DNA of 64,000 nt from Branchiostoma belcheri (GCF_001625305.1 NW_017804020.1:6963376-7027375), one strand, 5' to 3'. Positions 23,560 through 38,000 are shown, counted from the first letter of the stretch. A program made the numbers and translations. Notes: generated by a model from the sequence alone, not told the origin.

Positions 23560-24362
23560 ATTTTCCCACTATGTACATGTAGTATGAGATATTTTCCCAC
23601 TATGTAGTAGGAGAAATTTTCCCACTATGTAGTATGAGAAATTTTCCCACTATGTAGTAGGAGATATTTTCCCACTATGTAGTAGGAGAAATTTTCCCAC
23701 TATGTAGTATGAGAAATTTTCCCACTATGTAGTAGGAGATATTTTCCCACTATGTAGTATGAGATATTTTCCCACTATGTAGTATGAGATATTTTCCCAC
23801 CATGTAGTATGAGAAATTTTCCCACTATGTAGTAGGAGAAATTTTCCCACTATGTAGTATGAGAAATTTTCCCACTATGTAGTAGGAGATATTTTCCCAC
23901 TACACATGTATGTAGTATGAGATATTTTCCCACTATGTAGTAGGAGAAATTTTCCCACTATGTAGTATGAGATATTTTCCCACTATGTAGTAGGAGAAAT
24001 TTTCCCACTATGTAGTATGAGATATTTTCCCACTATGTAGTATGAGATATTTTCCCACTATGTAGTAGGAGATATTTTCCCACTATGTAGTATGAGATAT
24101 TTTCCCACTATGTAGTAGGAGAAATTTTCCCACTATGTAGTATGAGATATTTTCCCACTATGTAGTAGGAGAAATTTTCCCACTATGTAGTATGAGATAT
24201 TTTCCCACTATGTAGTATGAGATATTTTCCCACTATGTAGTATGAGAAATTTTCCCACTATGTAGTAGGAGATATTTTCCCACTATGTACATTTTGCAGT
24301 ATGAGATATTTTCCCACTATGTAGTATGAGATATTTTCCCACCATGTAGTATGAGAAATTTT
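23560..24362. repeat. 25-bp minisatellite, about 32 units
   Basis: The unit TTTTCCCACTATGTAGTA plus TGAGATA or GGAGAAA repeats head to tail without spacers. The two 3' variants alternate irregularly, and three units carry an extra ACATGT-like or ACATTTTGC segment (near 23575, 23903 and 24290). Not coding. Confidence 0.95.
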
Positions 24363-25167
24363 GAGAAAGTATTTCGTACCCTAGTCAGAAAACAGAATGA
24401 CTAAGTTTGTTCAACCTACACCTTAGAACCTACATGTACACCTACACCCTACAACCTTAGAATGGCCAGTCTCTTAATTTTCTGTCATAAGAAAACAATG
24501 ACAACATGACTCCATGCCAATGTTAAACACCAGTCCTGATTATTTTTAATGAGAAGAACCACATTCATAACTAAACATAAACCCCCTTGTAGATGTGCAT
24601 AACGTTACACTTCAGACAACTCACCCCAATCTTACTAGAAAGGCTGAAATTTGTTGGGAAGCTAATACAGCTTATTTCACCCCATCTCCCTCCTCACTTG
24701 AAAATGGACTGTTTCATATCAGCCTTTACTGTATAGTGCTCTCCAGTATTCTGTTTCAATACCTCCATGTAACTGTTACATGTAGATGTCATCATGTAGT
24801 CCATACATAAAACTTAGAGTGAAATATGATGAGAAAAAACAATATATTTCTTCCATACGTATGGTATAAAGTGAAATACACGTAACAATTTCAAATTGTA
24901 CAGAGAAGTCTCAAGCTCTTACAAAATGGAGTTAGTACCATTTTCACTAAATGAAATGTACAATAATATTTAATCACATGATTAAGTATTATCCGTCAAA
25001 AGAAGTACATGTATAGAATAAGCTTCTGAAAGAAGTTGACATGATTATATACTGACTAGAAGATGGAAACCAGTTTTCGCAGGTAACACTATCCTTTTAA
25101 ATGATACTTCCATCACTGATGTACAATCATGTACATGAAAGAAAATAGCTGAGGCACATACTAGGCT

Positions 25168-25395
25168 CTGCTAAAGGCACCCAAAGACATTTCAGGGCTT
25201 TAAAACTGGATTTTTAAAGTCAATTTTCTGCTGTTTTCTTTAATGCAGTAAGTTGAATCAACCCTAATCCCACAACAGGCTGATATCTGTGAGTCAAAGA
25301 TGCAATGTCACTTACAGAAAACGGTGGCTTGTTCATATCGTAAGCTGGTTTTAACTTCTAGCTACATGTACATTTTTGTATTTTGATTGGAGATA
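25168..25395 (-). repeat. Partial AGGCATCCAATG-family repeat
   Basis: Shares GGATTTTTAAAGTCAATTTT and GTTGAATCAACCCTA stretches with 35539-35905 and 48308-48681 in the opposite orientation. Confidence 0.45.
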
Positions 25396-25450
25396 CCAAA
25401 AATAGGGACTCCTCTCATAGCTTGTTTTGGGGCAATTTCAAACGCTTTAC

Positions 25451-25812
25451 ATGCCCGTAGCCAGGATTTTGAATGGGGGGGTTCTTCCCACTGCTTGAGG
25501 GGACCGCGAGCGCCGTAGTCGCGAGGTTCCCAGGGGGGTCAGGGGGCATGCACCACCGGAAAATTTTGAAAAATGAACCTTCTGAATTATAAAATGGCCT
25601 TTCGTGCATTTTTGAGGGGATTTCAAAGAAAAAATCAGAGATAAATTTTTATTCAAGCAGTTTTTCTACGATTCCAGTCTATCTTTTCCAGAAAAATCTT
25701 GGAACTTTACATAAAAAGTGGACCAAAAAGTGGCCTTTACATAAAAAGTGGACCAAAAAGTGGACTTTGAGCCTTGTGGGGGGTTCTTCCGCACCCCCCT
25801 GGCTACGGGCAT
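25451..25812 (+). mobile_element. Short element with perfect 15-bp inverted ends
   Basis: ATGCCCGTAGCCAGG at the left and its exact complement at the right bound 362 bp. The interior has a duplicated TTTACATAAAAAGTGGACC unit. A decayed inverse copy is at 33204-33545. Confidence 0.75.
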
Positions 25813-25956
25813 GCTTTAAGTACGAAATGATTATAAGTTTTGCTAAGAAATGGCAGTAAAATCAAAATCAGACATACATTGTACGTTTTGCCAACATGAA
25901 ATTGCATTCATTGGATGCCTTTAAACAAGTGTTGCCATAAACTTTCTGACAGGAGT

Positions 25957-26096
25957 TTAGCTGAAGTAGGGTCTGTCCTTCTCCCACAGTTCTGCCACAA
26001 TCTGTTCCACTCCTGCCTCCTTCGGGAAACGGTCTGCAAAGGACTGGACCAGACCTGCCGCTGTAGCCTCGTACTCTTTCATCTCCACCTTGTTAT
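25957..26096 (-). CDS. DPP3: DPP3 terminal exon, residues 681-726
   Basis: Acceptor GGTTTGTTCAG, TAA stop at 25957-25959. Reads [20 protein letters not shown] and ends EKDRPYFS, aligned with the LLEYEASAAGLIRSF region of human DPP3. Confidence 0.94.
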
Positions 26097-29000
26097 CTGA
26101 ACAAACCACACAGGCAAAAATACACAAACAGTCAAAGTACATCCAAAAATAGTTTCATCAGGACTGTTTGGTAAAGTACATGTATAGGATGCAGGATTTT
26201 TTTTTACACCACCAATTCTCTGACCTACATTTGTAAGTGCTGACGTTTCGGTGTCTATAAGACACCTTTGTCAGAGCTTCTGACCTGAGTTCTGCTGTTT
26301 AGGATTGTGTTCTTGCCGCAAAAGCGCCACCTACATTAGCTACATATAGCAGTGAGAAGCAGAACGTATTTCTTACATCATTCTTACCTATAGTTTACGA
26401 TATTAGCCCATCTAGATGTAAGGTTAGTGAGATATGGAAATTAGTCGAGAATTAAACTAGAGGCTGTTGTAAAAAATACTCATCCTACAAAAAAAATTGG
26501 ATGAGGAAAAGACATTAGCATGCATCGTAGTACAAAAAGTTGGTAACTGTCAACTGTTAAAAAGTCAAATTTTGGAGGCTCAGCCTACCGTTGACAGTTG
26601 TGTTGACTTGCACGAACATTTTCCTGGGTTGTTTGCGAGCCAGAACGATGTCCCTGAGGGTCAGCCACTTGTGAGTTCCCTCTTCACTCACTAAAGAGTA
26701 CTTGTCATACATGGCCTTAGCTGAAGGGTAGTCAGCAACAGACTTGTAGACCTGTAATACATATATATGATATGATATGAATCTTTATTGCATGTTCTTG
26801 CCCAGATGGGCTAAATGCACAAGAGGACATGCAGTATGTAAAACATGAGTATTGCATACTGGGACGCTATATTCTAATGCTAATTGCTAGGAATTTATAC
26901 ATTATAACGATACTATATACTACCTATCATCTACTGTTAGTTGCCCTTTCTTCTCTCTTTTTGAAACATTTGGAAACATAATTACATAGTTTGTCTGCTA
27001 TACATTCGTTCTTGCATGACATCAAGTTTTTAAACATGTCCTGCTTTGACATTTTCTTGCATATCTTGTCTAAATGTAAAATATCGAGTAGTTCTTGGCG
27101 TTCATCTTTATATAATGTACAGTCAAGTAGAACGTGTATCTCGTTTTCAACATATAAATACACATGAAAGTGCAATCAATTTTTGAATCATCTAAACTAA
27201 TATTATAGTCTTGAAGAACAATACATCAGAGTCTGTAAGAATATTGTCCTCAATCTAATTAATCCTTCAATCAGAATCTCTAGGACAGTCTTTTATGGGG
27301 TACAACTTGCAACTTGTAATTTGTATTTCAGCCATTAGCATTGCCTTACATTATAACTTAGTACTTTGCACATACAATGTACAATGTGATGAAGTGCCCC
27401 CTAGTGACAGCTTTTGGTACAGCACCCCAATACTATGTGAGAAAATGTTGTAACTTGTACATCAAACATCAGTTACTGTTGCACACAGCGATTGTTATAG
27501 CCAAATGGCCGGCTTGTAAACTCTGAGGTGGCCAAGTTTGATTGTACAGTAATAAGGAATATGACAAGAAACAGCACGTCAGCAGAACATACTGCACCTG
27601 TGCGAAACCCGTACTGTATTGTGCATAGCACTTTGGCAGAACGTCTCATACAAGATCATACTTGTGCATATAAGGGTAACACTCCGTCTGTAGTTTCTGA
27701 ATGTTATGTCGGAAAAGCTATCCTCTGCAACAGGCAAAATTCTAAATGCAATGGTGACCAAAAACTGCAAAAAATCAGGGTTTTGCAGAGGCGCAGTACA
27801 TGTACGTTCTGCTGACTTGCTATTAGTCCAAGTTGATTTGATTAATAATGGATGACATCCGTGTGTGCATGAATTTTCGGCCGTTTCCAAAAGAAAAAAG
27901 TTTACATCCATACTGTAAATCGTAAAAAAACAGTTGCAAAATGAGCAAATATAACCGTAAGTTGCAAAAATAATTTTTTGAAACAATTCCAATGTTGTAG
28001 AATGCCAAAATCAAACGAAAATGTAAAGAAATGGATTTGAAGAGTATATGTACCCGGTAGATTATTTGCCATACATTACTCTGTGCCATTTGTTTAACCT
28101 TCATGACCACGTCGATTTCATGATAGCAACTTATTTCATAATCATGATAGCAACTTTTTTTTTTCTTGCACAACTTATTTTTTTATTCTTACGCTTGCAT
28201 CAGTTTTGGGGTTCCCAGAGGTTGTCATCCATAATTATAATCAAATCAACATGGCCTTGCAAGAAACTAGAACAGGGACTGTACGTACCTGGAGTTTTCT
28301 CAGGAAGGCACCGATGGCAGGCTTGCCTACTGTCAGGATCTTACCCCGGTCCATGGTGATCAGGATGTCAGGTTGCCCATCCTGCCCCTGGGTCAGTGTG
28401 ACCGTCACGAAGTCTTCCCCTGCCTCCAGCAGGACTTGTAGGATCACAAACCTCGCCCACATGTGAGCCTGCCATGGGGGAACAAGTCAACTTCACCTTT
28501 AGAAATTCAGGAATGGCTGTAAGGCATTCAATGCAATACAGGGCCGGTGAAACAAAAAATATTCTGTCCAGGGCTCGACATACTGGCTGCATATGCACCT
28601 TAGTGCACCCAAATTTGGTAGCAAAAGTTCACAGTCTGAGAAAAATGGACATGTTCACGGAACTATTGTATTCACGGTGGCAACAGGAGCTGGAAAAAGA
28701 AAGTCCAGGAATTATTTGTTAACTGTAATGATAAGTTCACCGTACAGAAGTGACAGTGAAAACAGTGAACATACATGTAACAAGCTGTACAAGTATAAGA
28801 ACTGAACTCTGTTCATCACAAGTGTTTTGTATTTTTATCTGGTTTTTATGCTGTTTTTAATCGTTGTCTTCATGTTGAGAGCTTTTATTGTAATTGTCAA
28901 CGAATTTCATGTCACATTTTCTGAGAATCTGTGTACATGCCAGTTGATGTAAATAAAATTGAACTTGAACAGTGCAGTGAAAAGATCAGGAACTAGAAAG

Positions 29001-32000
29001 GCCGACATTTGCTTTGGAGCAAATACAGCGATGGCTTCACCACATTTTACGACATGGCAGGGAAAGAATGAGAAACACAAGAGAAAACAATGCTTTACAT
29101 TGATATAACTATAGTATGAAGTAACATACAACTAAGACTACAACAGTTGGATAGCTATTCCCTACATTATTGGTTAGGATTGCATAATGCAAACTGTTGA
29201 TTTTCAAGATAAAAAGAAGCGTTCATAGCCTGCATTCCAATGCTGGAGCAGGAAAGCTTAAAATACCTACCAAAACACTTGAATACAGACATACTGTCAG
29301 TATGGCATGGCTCTGTGCAGGTGTAAATGAAGTTAAGCCAGTTAAATCCCAACAGCCAATCAGCAAGGAGAATAGAGGAAAGCTGCATGCCTATTGGTTG
29401 ATGCCTTGCATGCCATTGTGATGACTCATGCCCAAATGTGGTAAACACTGCACACTTACACAGTAATACATTAGCTATTACACAGCCAAAACACTCAAAT
29501 AAAACCATTCTAAAAGCCTGTATCACAAAAATAAAAAAACGCCTGGGGGTATTTGCCTACTGTACCTCCATACCAAATTTCAGGTCCTTAGGCCCCAAAA
29601 TGAAGAAGCTGAATCCATTTACAGAAATGGCAGGAGAAGAGGGAGGAGAAGAAGAAACATCAGCAAAAACAATATGGTTTCACCACTTTGTGGTGAACCC
29701 ATAATTACAGTAACATCCATGTCCATAATATCACCAGGGTCCATAATATCACCACCTTGAGAAATAGTGTGCTTTGAGATATTTTTACTGCAACATACTT
29801 TTGGTATGCACTCCTGCACACCTCAAATGTACATACCTAGGGTATGTTGCAGTAAAGATATCTTTAAGCACACTTTTTCTCAAGGTGGCGATATTATGGA
29901 CTATGGTGATATTATGGACACAGATGTTATGTGTCAGAAAGAAAATAAAAGAGTGATGACAATAAGAATGATTTTCAATCATTCATTTGCTCATTCATTG
30001 TCATTCAGCCATTCATTCATTCATTCACTCATTCATTTAGTCATTCATTCATTTGGTCATTCATTCATTCAGTCACTCATTCATTCCTTCAGTCATTCCT
30101 TCAGTCGTTCCTTCAGTCGTTCCTTCCCACCTGTCTCCATGCGGCTGTGTCAGGTGTGTAGAACTCCAGTGCCAGCACCCCGGCACGCACCATGTTCAGC
30201 CAGTTTATGTACATGATGTCCTCCGCCTCCTGCCCTTCATGTCCAAAGATCTTAAGAACCTGAGACAAAAATAAAATGAAATTAAATTAAAATAAACTAG
30301 AAAGGTTATAACATTTGCAAAGCAAATACATAATGTTTACCTTCGCATATGGTCTGCTCTCACTGTTAATTCTTACTCAAACACATTGTATATTATATAT
30401 AATTTATATATATGGTGACAGGAGTCTAAATCCCTCCTGCAATAAAATGGCAACATGATGTAACCCAACACCAGTTACCATGGTGACAGACATCTGGTTC
30501 AGGTCATTGAACTTATTGGTTTGGAGAAGAAGAAGAGGAAACAGAGCAAAAACATTATGTTACCTTGTTGAATGTGAAGTTTACAGTTTGAAATAAAGAG
30601 TACTTTGCACTACAATACATACATTGTATGTTACGAATTCTTTGCATTCAGTTAATAATCTTTACTGAGGACTGTACCTGTGGGTTAGGACAGAGGTAGA
30701 TGCCGACACACTCTGCACGACACTCTTCATACGAGGAGGAGATGACAGGAAACTTGGAGTCCCAGGTCTCCCCAGGCTGGTACCAGCTCGAGATCTGTCG
30801 GGGGAAGGCATTTGGATTTAGTCATGATTCTACAATTTTTAGTTATATCAAATGAAATAGAAATAACATTGAAGAATTAATAAAAAGATAATAAACAAGT
30901 ACTGTAACAATAAAAAAATAAATCAATCAAACAAAATTATATTTTAAGTCATTCTTGGTAACAACATCTTTTAATACGACGGTCTTACATGTACATGATA
31001 CATGTAGGTATGTCGGTCTTGTAGAATTATATATGAGTCTCAGTCTGAAAGTGTTTTGGTGTAACTGTTACCTTTTCACCAGTCTCGGTGTGTTTGACGT
31101 TTTCTGCGTCGAAGTTAAACGTTCCGTCAGCCTCCTTTTTGAACAGTTTGCCGCTGCCGTGTCCCAACAGCTCGTGTAGACCCACCTGGACCTCGAACGA
31201 CGGCACCTGCACAAAAATGTACAATGAATGAATGAATGAGACTTTATTTTTGTGTCGTGTGCTTTCCCGCGCCCAGCCTGTGTGGGCTTATACGACACCG
31301 AATCAATAAATTATACATTAAACAAAAGAGAATCAAAGGTACAGATAACAGAATCTAAACAAAATATGAACACAAATAAAGGAAGGCTATAATTATACAA
31401 TAATGGTGAACAAAGTGAACTCATAACAGATCTTAAATGCAAATAAACAAATCTGTACATAATGAACCAAGAACTCACAAAATAAATACAAGACTTAGTA
31501 CATAAGGTAAATCAAACATAAGGCCACACCAATTTAATTTGTTGGTTCTCGGATTCGCCTCAGAGTTTTCGTTTTTTTCTGATTTGCAAAAAAAAAAAAA
31601 AAAAAATTGATTCTGGTTCTGAATCAACTGAAAAATGCTCAAGTTTTGCCCCCAACAGTTGAGGGAAGTCTTTTTCTTCCTAGTTGTTACAGTTTTCCCA
31701 TCTATCATTGCAGTGGTTTGATTAAAAGTTCAAAATTCAAATGTTCAAATTTTAACCCAGCCTTTTGTGTTGACTTCATGGCTCATTTCGTAGCATTGAA
31801 GCCTATAATAGGATGCCTAGACCTGTTTTTATTTTTATTTTTTTTCGCCCTGCCGCTTCATATTTTTTATGAAAAAATCCAAGAACCAACAAATTAAATT
31901 GGTGTGGCCTAATAAGAGAAAACAAACGTGCAGAAGTAACAAAAAGTGAAAACTGTTAATGTGTTATGAATACAGGTATTTTCTTCTTTTCCACCACGCT

Positions 32001-35000
32001 TGATAAATGAAAGTTGCTAGGTCAGAGCCACTTAATTCTATTTTCATCATGTACATGTGTCCTTTTTTGTCAAAGGCATCCAGTGCTGCAGCAGTTTTTA
32101 GGGCTTTGAAACCCGATTTTTCAAAGCCATTTCTAGTCAATTATCTACATACTGAGTTGAAACTACACTATCCCAAAGTATATTGATCCTCATGGAGCAA
32201 AAATTCTGACGGAAAATGGTTACTGGAAGTCAGAGATTTTTCATAAAACTGTTCTTCAGGTCATTTGGTTTCAAGATTCTAAGGGTACTGGAGCCAAAAA
32301 TGTACTTTTTTTTGTCTTAAAACATGAAAAAAGTCCCATTTTACACAATTTGGAAGGTTTCTGACCTTGTACTAAAAATGTCCTGGACCAATTTTACACA
32401 ATTTGGAAGTTTCCTGACCTACTAAAAATAGTCTAAAAAAGTCCCATTTTACACAATAGACGTAATTCCAATCTCCGCAGCCATTTTGAAAAGCGGTCCC
32501 GCACGCACATGATCTTGCACGAAAACGAGGCGCGTACGTATACTCAGCTGGCTTCCACAATAGGTTCCATTGGGGCATCGAGCGGTGCTGCATCTTCTTC
32601 GGTAAATTACGCTCTTCTACGGTGAAAGGTCGATATTTATACGTATTACGAATAGATAAGGTTGTTATGAGCATTTTTGTTTAATTTCAGCCGGTAGAAA
32701 TTACAATTTACCAATTTTACACAATTTGGAACTTTCCTGACCTACTAAAAATGTCTTAGAAAGTCCTATTTTACACAATTTGGAACTTTCCTGACCTACT
32801 AAAAATGTCTTAGAAAGTCCTATTTTACACAATTTGGAACTTTCCTGACCTACTAAAAATGTCTTAGAAAGTCCTATTTTACACAATTTGGAACTTTCCT
32901 GACCTACTAAAAATGTCTTAGAAAGTCCTATTTTACACAATTTGGAACTTTCCTGACCTTGAAGTTCATGAAGATCTCCCTGTCCTGTGGTGCGAGGAAG
33001 GTGACCTTGTCGGGTGCGTCCGAGGCGTACTGCGCGTTCAGCACGTTTCCCAGCGACACGTTCTTAAACCCCTCGCTCTGACGGATGTCATCGTCTGATC
33101 ACGCAACAAACAAACAAACAAAAATTGTTTATTCAATATAAAAACCTTTGCAGCACCAGTGCTGAATTGCGGTTTCTGTACACAAACACGTCCTTCAAAT
33201 TTCATGCTCGTAGCCAAGGGGGGTTTGGACAAACCCCCTGACAAGGCTCAAAGGTCCACTTTTTGGTCTACTTTTTATCTAAAGGTCCAAGATTTTTCTT
33301 TGAAAGATGGACTGATTCGTGTCACCAGCAAGGCTGGAATCCGTCGTAGGAAAACTGCTCACTTAATCACTGAAAAAAGTTCTCTCTGATTTTTTCTTTG
33401 AAATCCTTTAAAAACGCAGGAAATGTCATTTCAGAAGGTTAATTTTTCAAAATTTCCCAGGGGAGCATGCCCCCGGACACCCCTACAGCGCTCGCTGGTC
33501 CCTCAGGCAGTGGGAAGAACCCACCCATTCAAAATCAAGCATTAAGCATTATGAGAATCAAGAACAAGTCTAGCTGATATTACACGACTTAAGACTTAAA
33601 ATTCCATTATTACATTACAACTTTACTGTCATTTAGCAAACAAACAAACACACTAAGGTAGTATACTGTTTAGCATATGTTGTGTCTGACACTCATACAT
33701 GTAGTACATGTATACTGTGTCAGTTTTGTCCTGTTTCTAAGTGTTCTGTTGTAGACATCACCCCTTTGTGATATTAATATCAAACATCATTGAAGAGATT
33801 CATTTGTCACGTATAGTTATAGCTACTAGAGAATTCTTTCAGCAGTGACAAGTTTTTGAAAGGTAAGAGTACTAACTTTTCGATGAATATCAGTCCATCT
33901 TGTTCACAGAGTGGCCTTAAGTCTCGCGAGAGCATGAGGCTAGGCACGAGACTTGGCACGAGACTAGGCCACTCTGTGATCAAGATGGACTGACACATCA
34001 AAAAGTTAGTATACCCTTCAAAAACTTGTCACTGCTGAAAGAATTCTCTAGTAACCCTAACATTTCCGTGCTAGTGTCACGGAAATGAAAAGAAACCTAC
34101 AGTGGGCCTCACTGGAAGACAGAAGAAAGATGTCCAGACTATGCATGATGTACAAAATGACTAATACACTGGTGGATGTCCCAACTACTAAGTACCTAAT
34201 ACCAGCCTAGAAGAGAACAAGAAATAGCCATGCCTTCAAGTACCAGAGTTATCAACCAAGGATTGAGGTGTTCAAGAATTCATTCTTTCCTAGAACTAAT
34301 TGCAGAGTGGAACTCACTGTCACCAGGTACAGTAGGGGCATTGTCAATAGATAGCTTTAAACAAAGTCTAGAGCTAGAAGTTCAAGGGTTAGGTGTAACA
34401 AGTCGATCTGTGTAATGTAGCCAGCTGCCGCCGTGCCGCGCGCCTGCGAAGCTGGTGTGTTATGCCAAAGGGCGGTTATACCGGCTATACAGATACAGAT
34501 ACAGATAACATCAAACAGTCCTTACAGTTTGGAATGTTGATGCCGGCTGGAATCCCACTGCCTCCAAAGGTCAGTATGTCCAGCGAGGTGAAGTCCGGCC
34601 GGAGGAAGCGGTCCTTCTCGTACTCCCGCGGCCAGGGCAGGAGGGGCAGCAGCTCCTCAGCCGCGCCCACCAGCGACGCAAACTTGGCGCTCATCTGCTT
34701 ATTCACCATGGCAACGAAGCCTTCAAACTCCCCGCGGACTCCGAACGGGTCACGGTAACTCTCGATGAACCCTATGTAGCTGGGAATAAAAAGCAGAAGA
34801 TATAACTACAGTATATATATTTTTCATTAAATTTAACTTAATAGTTCACCACAAAACAAGGCTCATGGGAGCCACTTATTAAATAAATGTTTCGGGTTAC
34901 TGTAGGCCAGTGAGGACAGATGTTTGTTGACCTTGGACTTAAAAAGTTTAAGGTTGAACCCATGATGGAAACAATCATGTGGTAGCTTGTTCCATAGTGA

Positions 35001-38000
35001 TGTTGTTCTAGGAAAGAAGCTTTCAGCGTGGAACTTCCTCCTGGAGGCGTGTATGGAGGAAGAAAGGGTTATTTGCTTCAGTGGAAGTGGCAAAACGTGT
35101 CCTTGCTGAGAATGTTTGAGGTGGAGGCACTAGCGAGTGAAGTTCCATGGAGCATTTACCATGGAAGTAGCAAATACCGTGGTAGCATATAAAAAAGTAG
35201 CATTTATTTGCAAAGCAAAATGCATAATGTTTACCCTCACAATTATTGGTCAGTGTCCCAGTAAACTACTTCATCTCTGTTTATAACTTGTACACATTCA
35301 TGTCATAATGGGTACGCAAGTCCAACTCTGTCCTATAATTTGCTACATAATGTAACCCAACACAACAGGGTGTCTGCTACAGACCCAGTTACCATGATAA
35401 AAGACATTTCATCCAGGTCATTGACGTTTTGTTTGGAAGGAAGTAAGAAAAGGAACAATGACAAATTGGACTGAGAGAGGGGCTGTCTTCAAGTCTAAAA
35501 TAGTTCTACTCGGTAAAATCTTTATCCAAACAAATTAAAGGCATCCAATTAATGCTATTTCAGGGCAGCAAAACAAAAACAATTCTGGATGATAAAATCT
35601 GTCTAATACTGACATTTACTGACATTTCTTAGCACATTTTATACTTGGAAGTGTTTGAAAAAGCCCAAAAATGAACAATTATATATGTGACGCATCTCTT
35701 TCTTTTTTCAGGGTACTGAACATAAATAAGCTAGAACCATCCTAATACATGTATACAAAACAAGCAAAAAACGTTTTGTGTTAGTGTTAGCAACATTATT
35801 TTCATTTTCCTCCCACAAATATCAGTGTGGGATAGGGTTGATTCAACATTAAGAGAATGACAAGAAAATTGACTTTGAAAATCCAGTTTTGCCACCCAGA
35901 ATTTCTGAAAGCTAACCTCTCCACGATTGGTCCCTTGTCCTGGATCCAGTGCCGTGATCCATCCTTGTGAGCATCTATTGAGCCAATGGTGAAGCTCCTT
36001 ACATATTCTGTTAGCATTTTCTCTTCACTGGGGTTAGCTGCATTGCTCTAATGTAAGGGAGAAAAAAAAATTAAATCTGACAGAAATAATCATCCAAAAT
36101 AAACTTTCCAAACCCTTTGTACTAGGTGTTATCTAATCTATTAGATTTTAAACCAGCCATGTACTTTAAAGTAAAGTTTCTAATAAGTTACAGAAAAATA
36201 TACACTTTGGAATCCAGGGCTGGAAATACTGGGTGCATGTGCACCTCAGTGCACCCAAATTTGGAGCTGTGCACCCAATTTTTTTCTGTGGGTGCCCTGG
36301 TGCACCCAAATACTTTCTTAGGTTTTCGTACGTAAAGAATAAAAAAAAAGATGTTAAGCATTTAGTATATACAGTGTATTTAACATCCAAGTATCAGATA
36401 AATAATATAATTATTGTTGTGGTACTATTTCATACTGGTTCTTGCTGACAGTATACTTATTTCATTTTATATGGTGCACCCAGAATAATTTTTGTGCACC
36501 CAATTTTTTAGGTTGGGTGCACCAGTGCACCTATTCCCAAAAATGAATTTCGAGCCCTGGAATCAATTATTTTCATCTAGAAGACATGCAAACAACTAGT
36601 ACTTTAACTTTTAACATTGATTTCTGTGTTAGATCTTAATATCATAATTATAATACATTTTAGATGTAGTTACCTTGGCCAGCTTAAGGTTATGCACCAC
36701 TTTCTCCATGAGTGGTGCATAGTCTCCCCTCTTAACAGTGAAGTTAGTGCCATCTATCTGTCCTGAGGAGAACTGCACATCATCCTTCATGCCCTCCACT
36801 GGAGACTCTGAGGGCAACACAGGAGAATTTATAATGATCATATTAATTATTGGCGACATCTCAGGGAGGAGCCTAATGGTACAGTATTGTGTGCAGTTTG
36901 CAAGAATTCTAGGAATTGTACTGGCATTTTGTCCACAGGAATGGAATGTCCACAGGCATTTCTCTGACCCACATCTATGCCCACATTCCTGGAAACCCTT
37001 AGGAAGACCCAGAAGACCTGTCTGCCACGGATGGCCCTACTTTCTGTGACCCCGGGGCTCGTTCACTATACACTCAGGGGAGGAGTGCACTGTATCTGTC
37101 TAGGCTTAATAGGTATCGAGTCTTCCTCAAAGTCATGAAATGATGGCAGTGCCATGCAAACAATAACCCTAACAGCAACCACCGTCACCATGGTAATGTA
37201 TGTTTTCATTGCCAGTCTTGTTATTTTTGCAAGCTCTGTTGAAAACCATTGACTGCTAAAAACCATGGTACTGAACCAAATTGAGAAGCTCACAAAAAAG
37301 TATAAAATCTTTATCCATGAAAATAGTACTTTACCCATATGAAAGATACAACTTTACCATATAACAGTTATTTACTTAACCCATAACAATGTATCAGACT
37401 GTACAAGGAAAAGACTGAATCAGATGGCTTGTCAATTGCAGTTCATAGTTACACTGGTAATTTACAACTAAGGCTACACCAATTTAATTTCTTGGTTAAC
37501 GGATTTTTCTAGAAAAATAATGTAGCGGGCGGGCGAAAAAAATAAAAAATAAAAACAGGCCTAGGCATCCTATTATGGCGCAAAATAGTGTGAGAGGAGC
37601 CATGACGTCAACACACCAGGCTGGTTCAAAATTTAAACAATGAATGTTGAACTTTTAATGATACCATTGCATTGAAAGATGGAACATTGTAACAATTTAG
37701 GAAGAAAAGGACTGTTTTCAACTGTTCAGGGCAAAATATGAGCATTTTGCAGTTGATTCTGAATTTCTTTATTTTTTTGGCAAATCAGAAAAAAATGAAG
37801 TGGGGGAATCCGTTAACCAAGAAATCAAATTGGTGTGGCCTAGGAACAGTTATCATAATTATTATCATCATAATGATTATTTTCAATGTAAAATATATTT
37901 ATCACAGTCAATTTCACTTTACCCATGAAAATATAAATTTAATACTATATACCTGATGTTGCAGAGGATGCCAGCCGTACTTCATATCCTGCATCAGTCT

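Larger units (their letters stand above)
18959..25956. other. Pellino-DPP3 convergent intergenic region
   Basis: Includes the 3' UTRs of both genes; candidate polyadenylation hexamers AATAAA occur near 21326 and 22965 but cannot be assigned. Recognised contents are MITEs at 20143 and 23128, the 25-bp array at 23560, a repeat at 25168 and an inverted-ended element at 25451. Short open frames here have no recognisable product. Confidence 0.6.

Noticed and set aside
23560..24362. CRISPR-like array
   Set aside because: Units are contiguous 25-bp direct repeats with no spacers, in a metazoan genome. It is a minisatellite.
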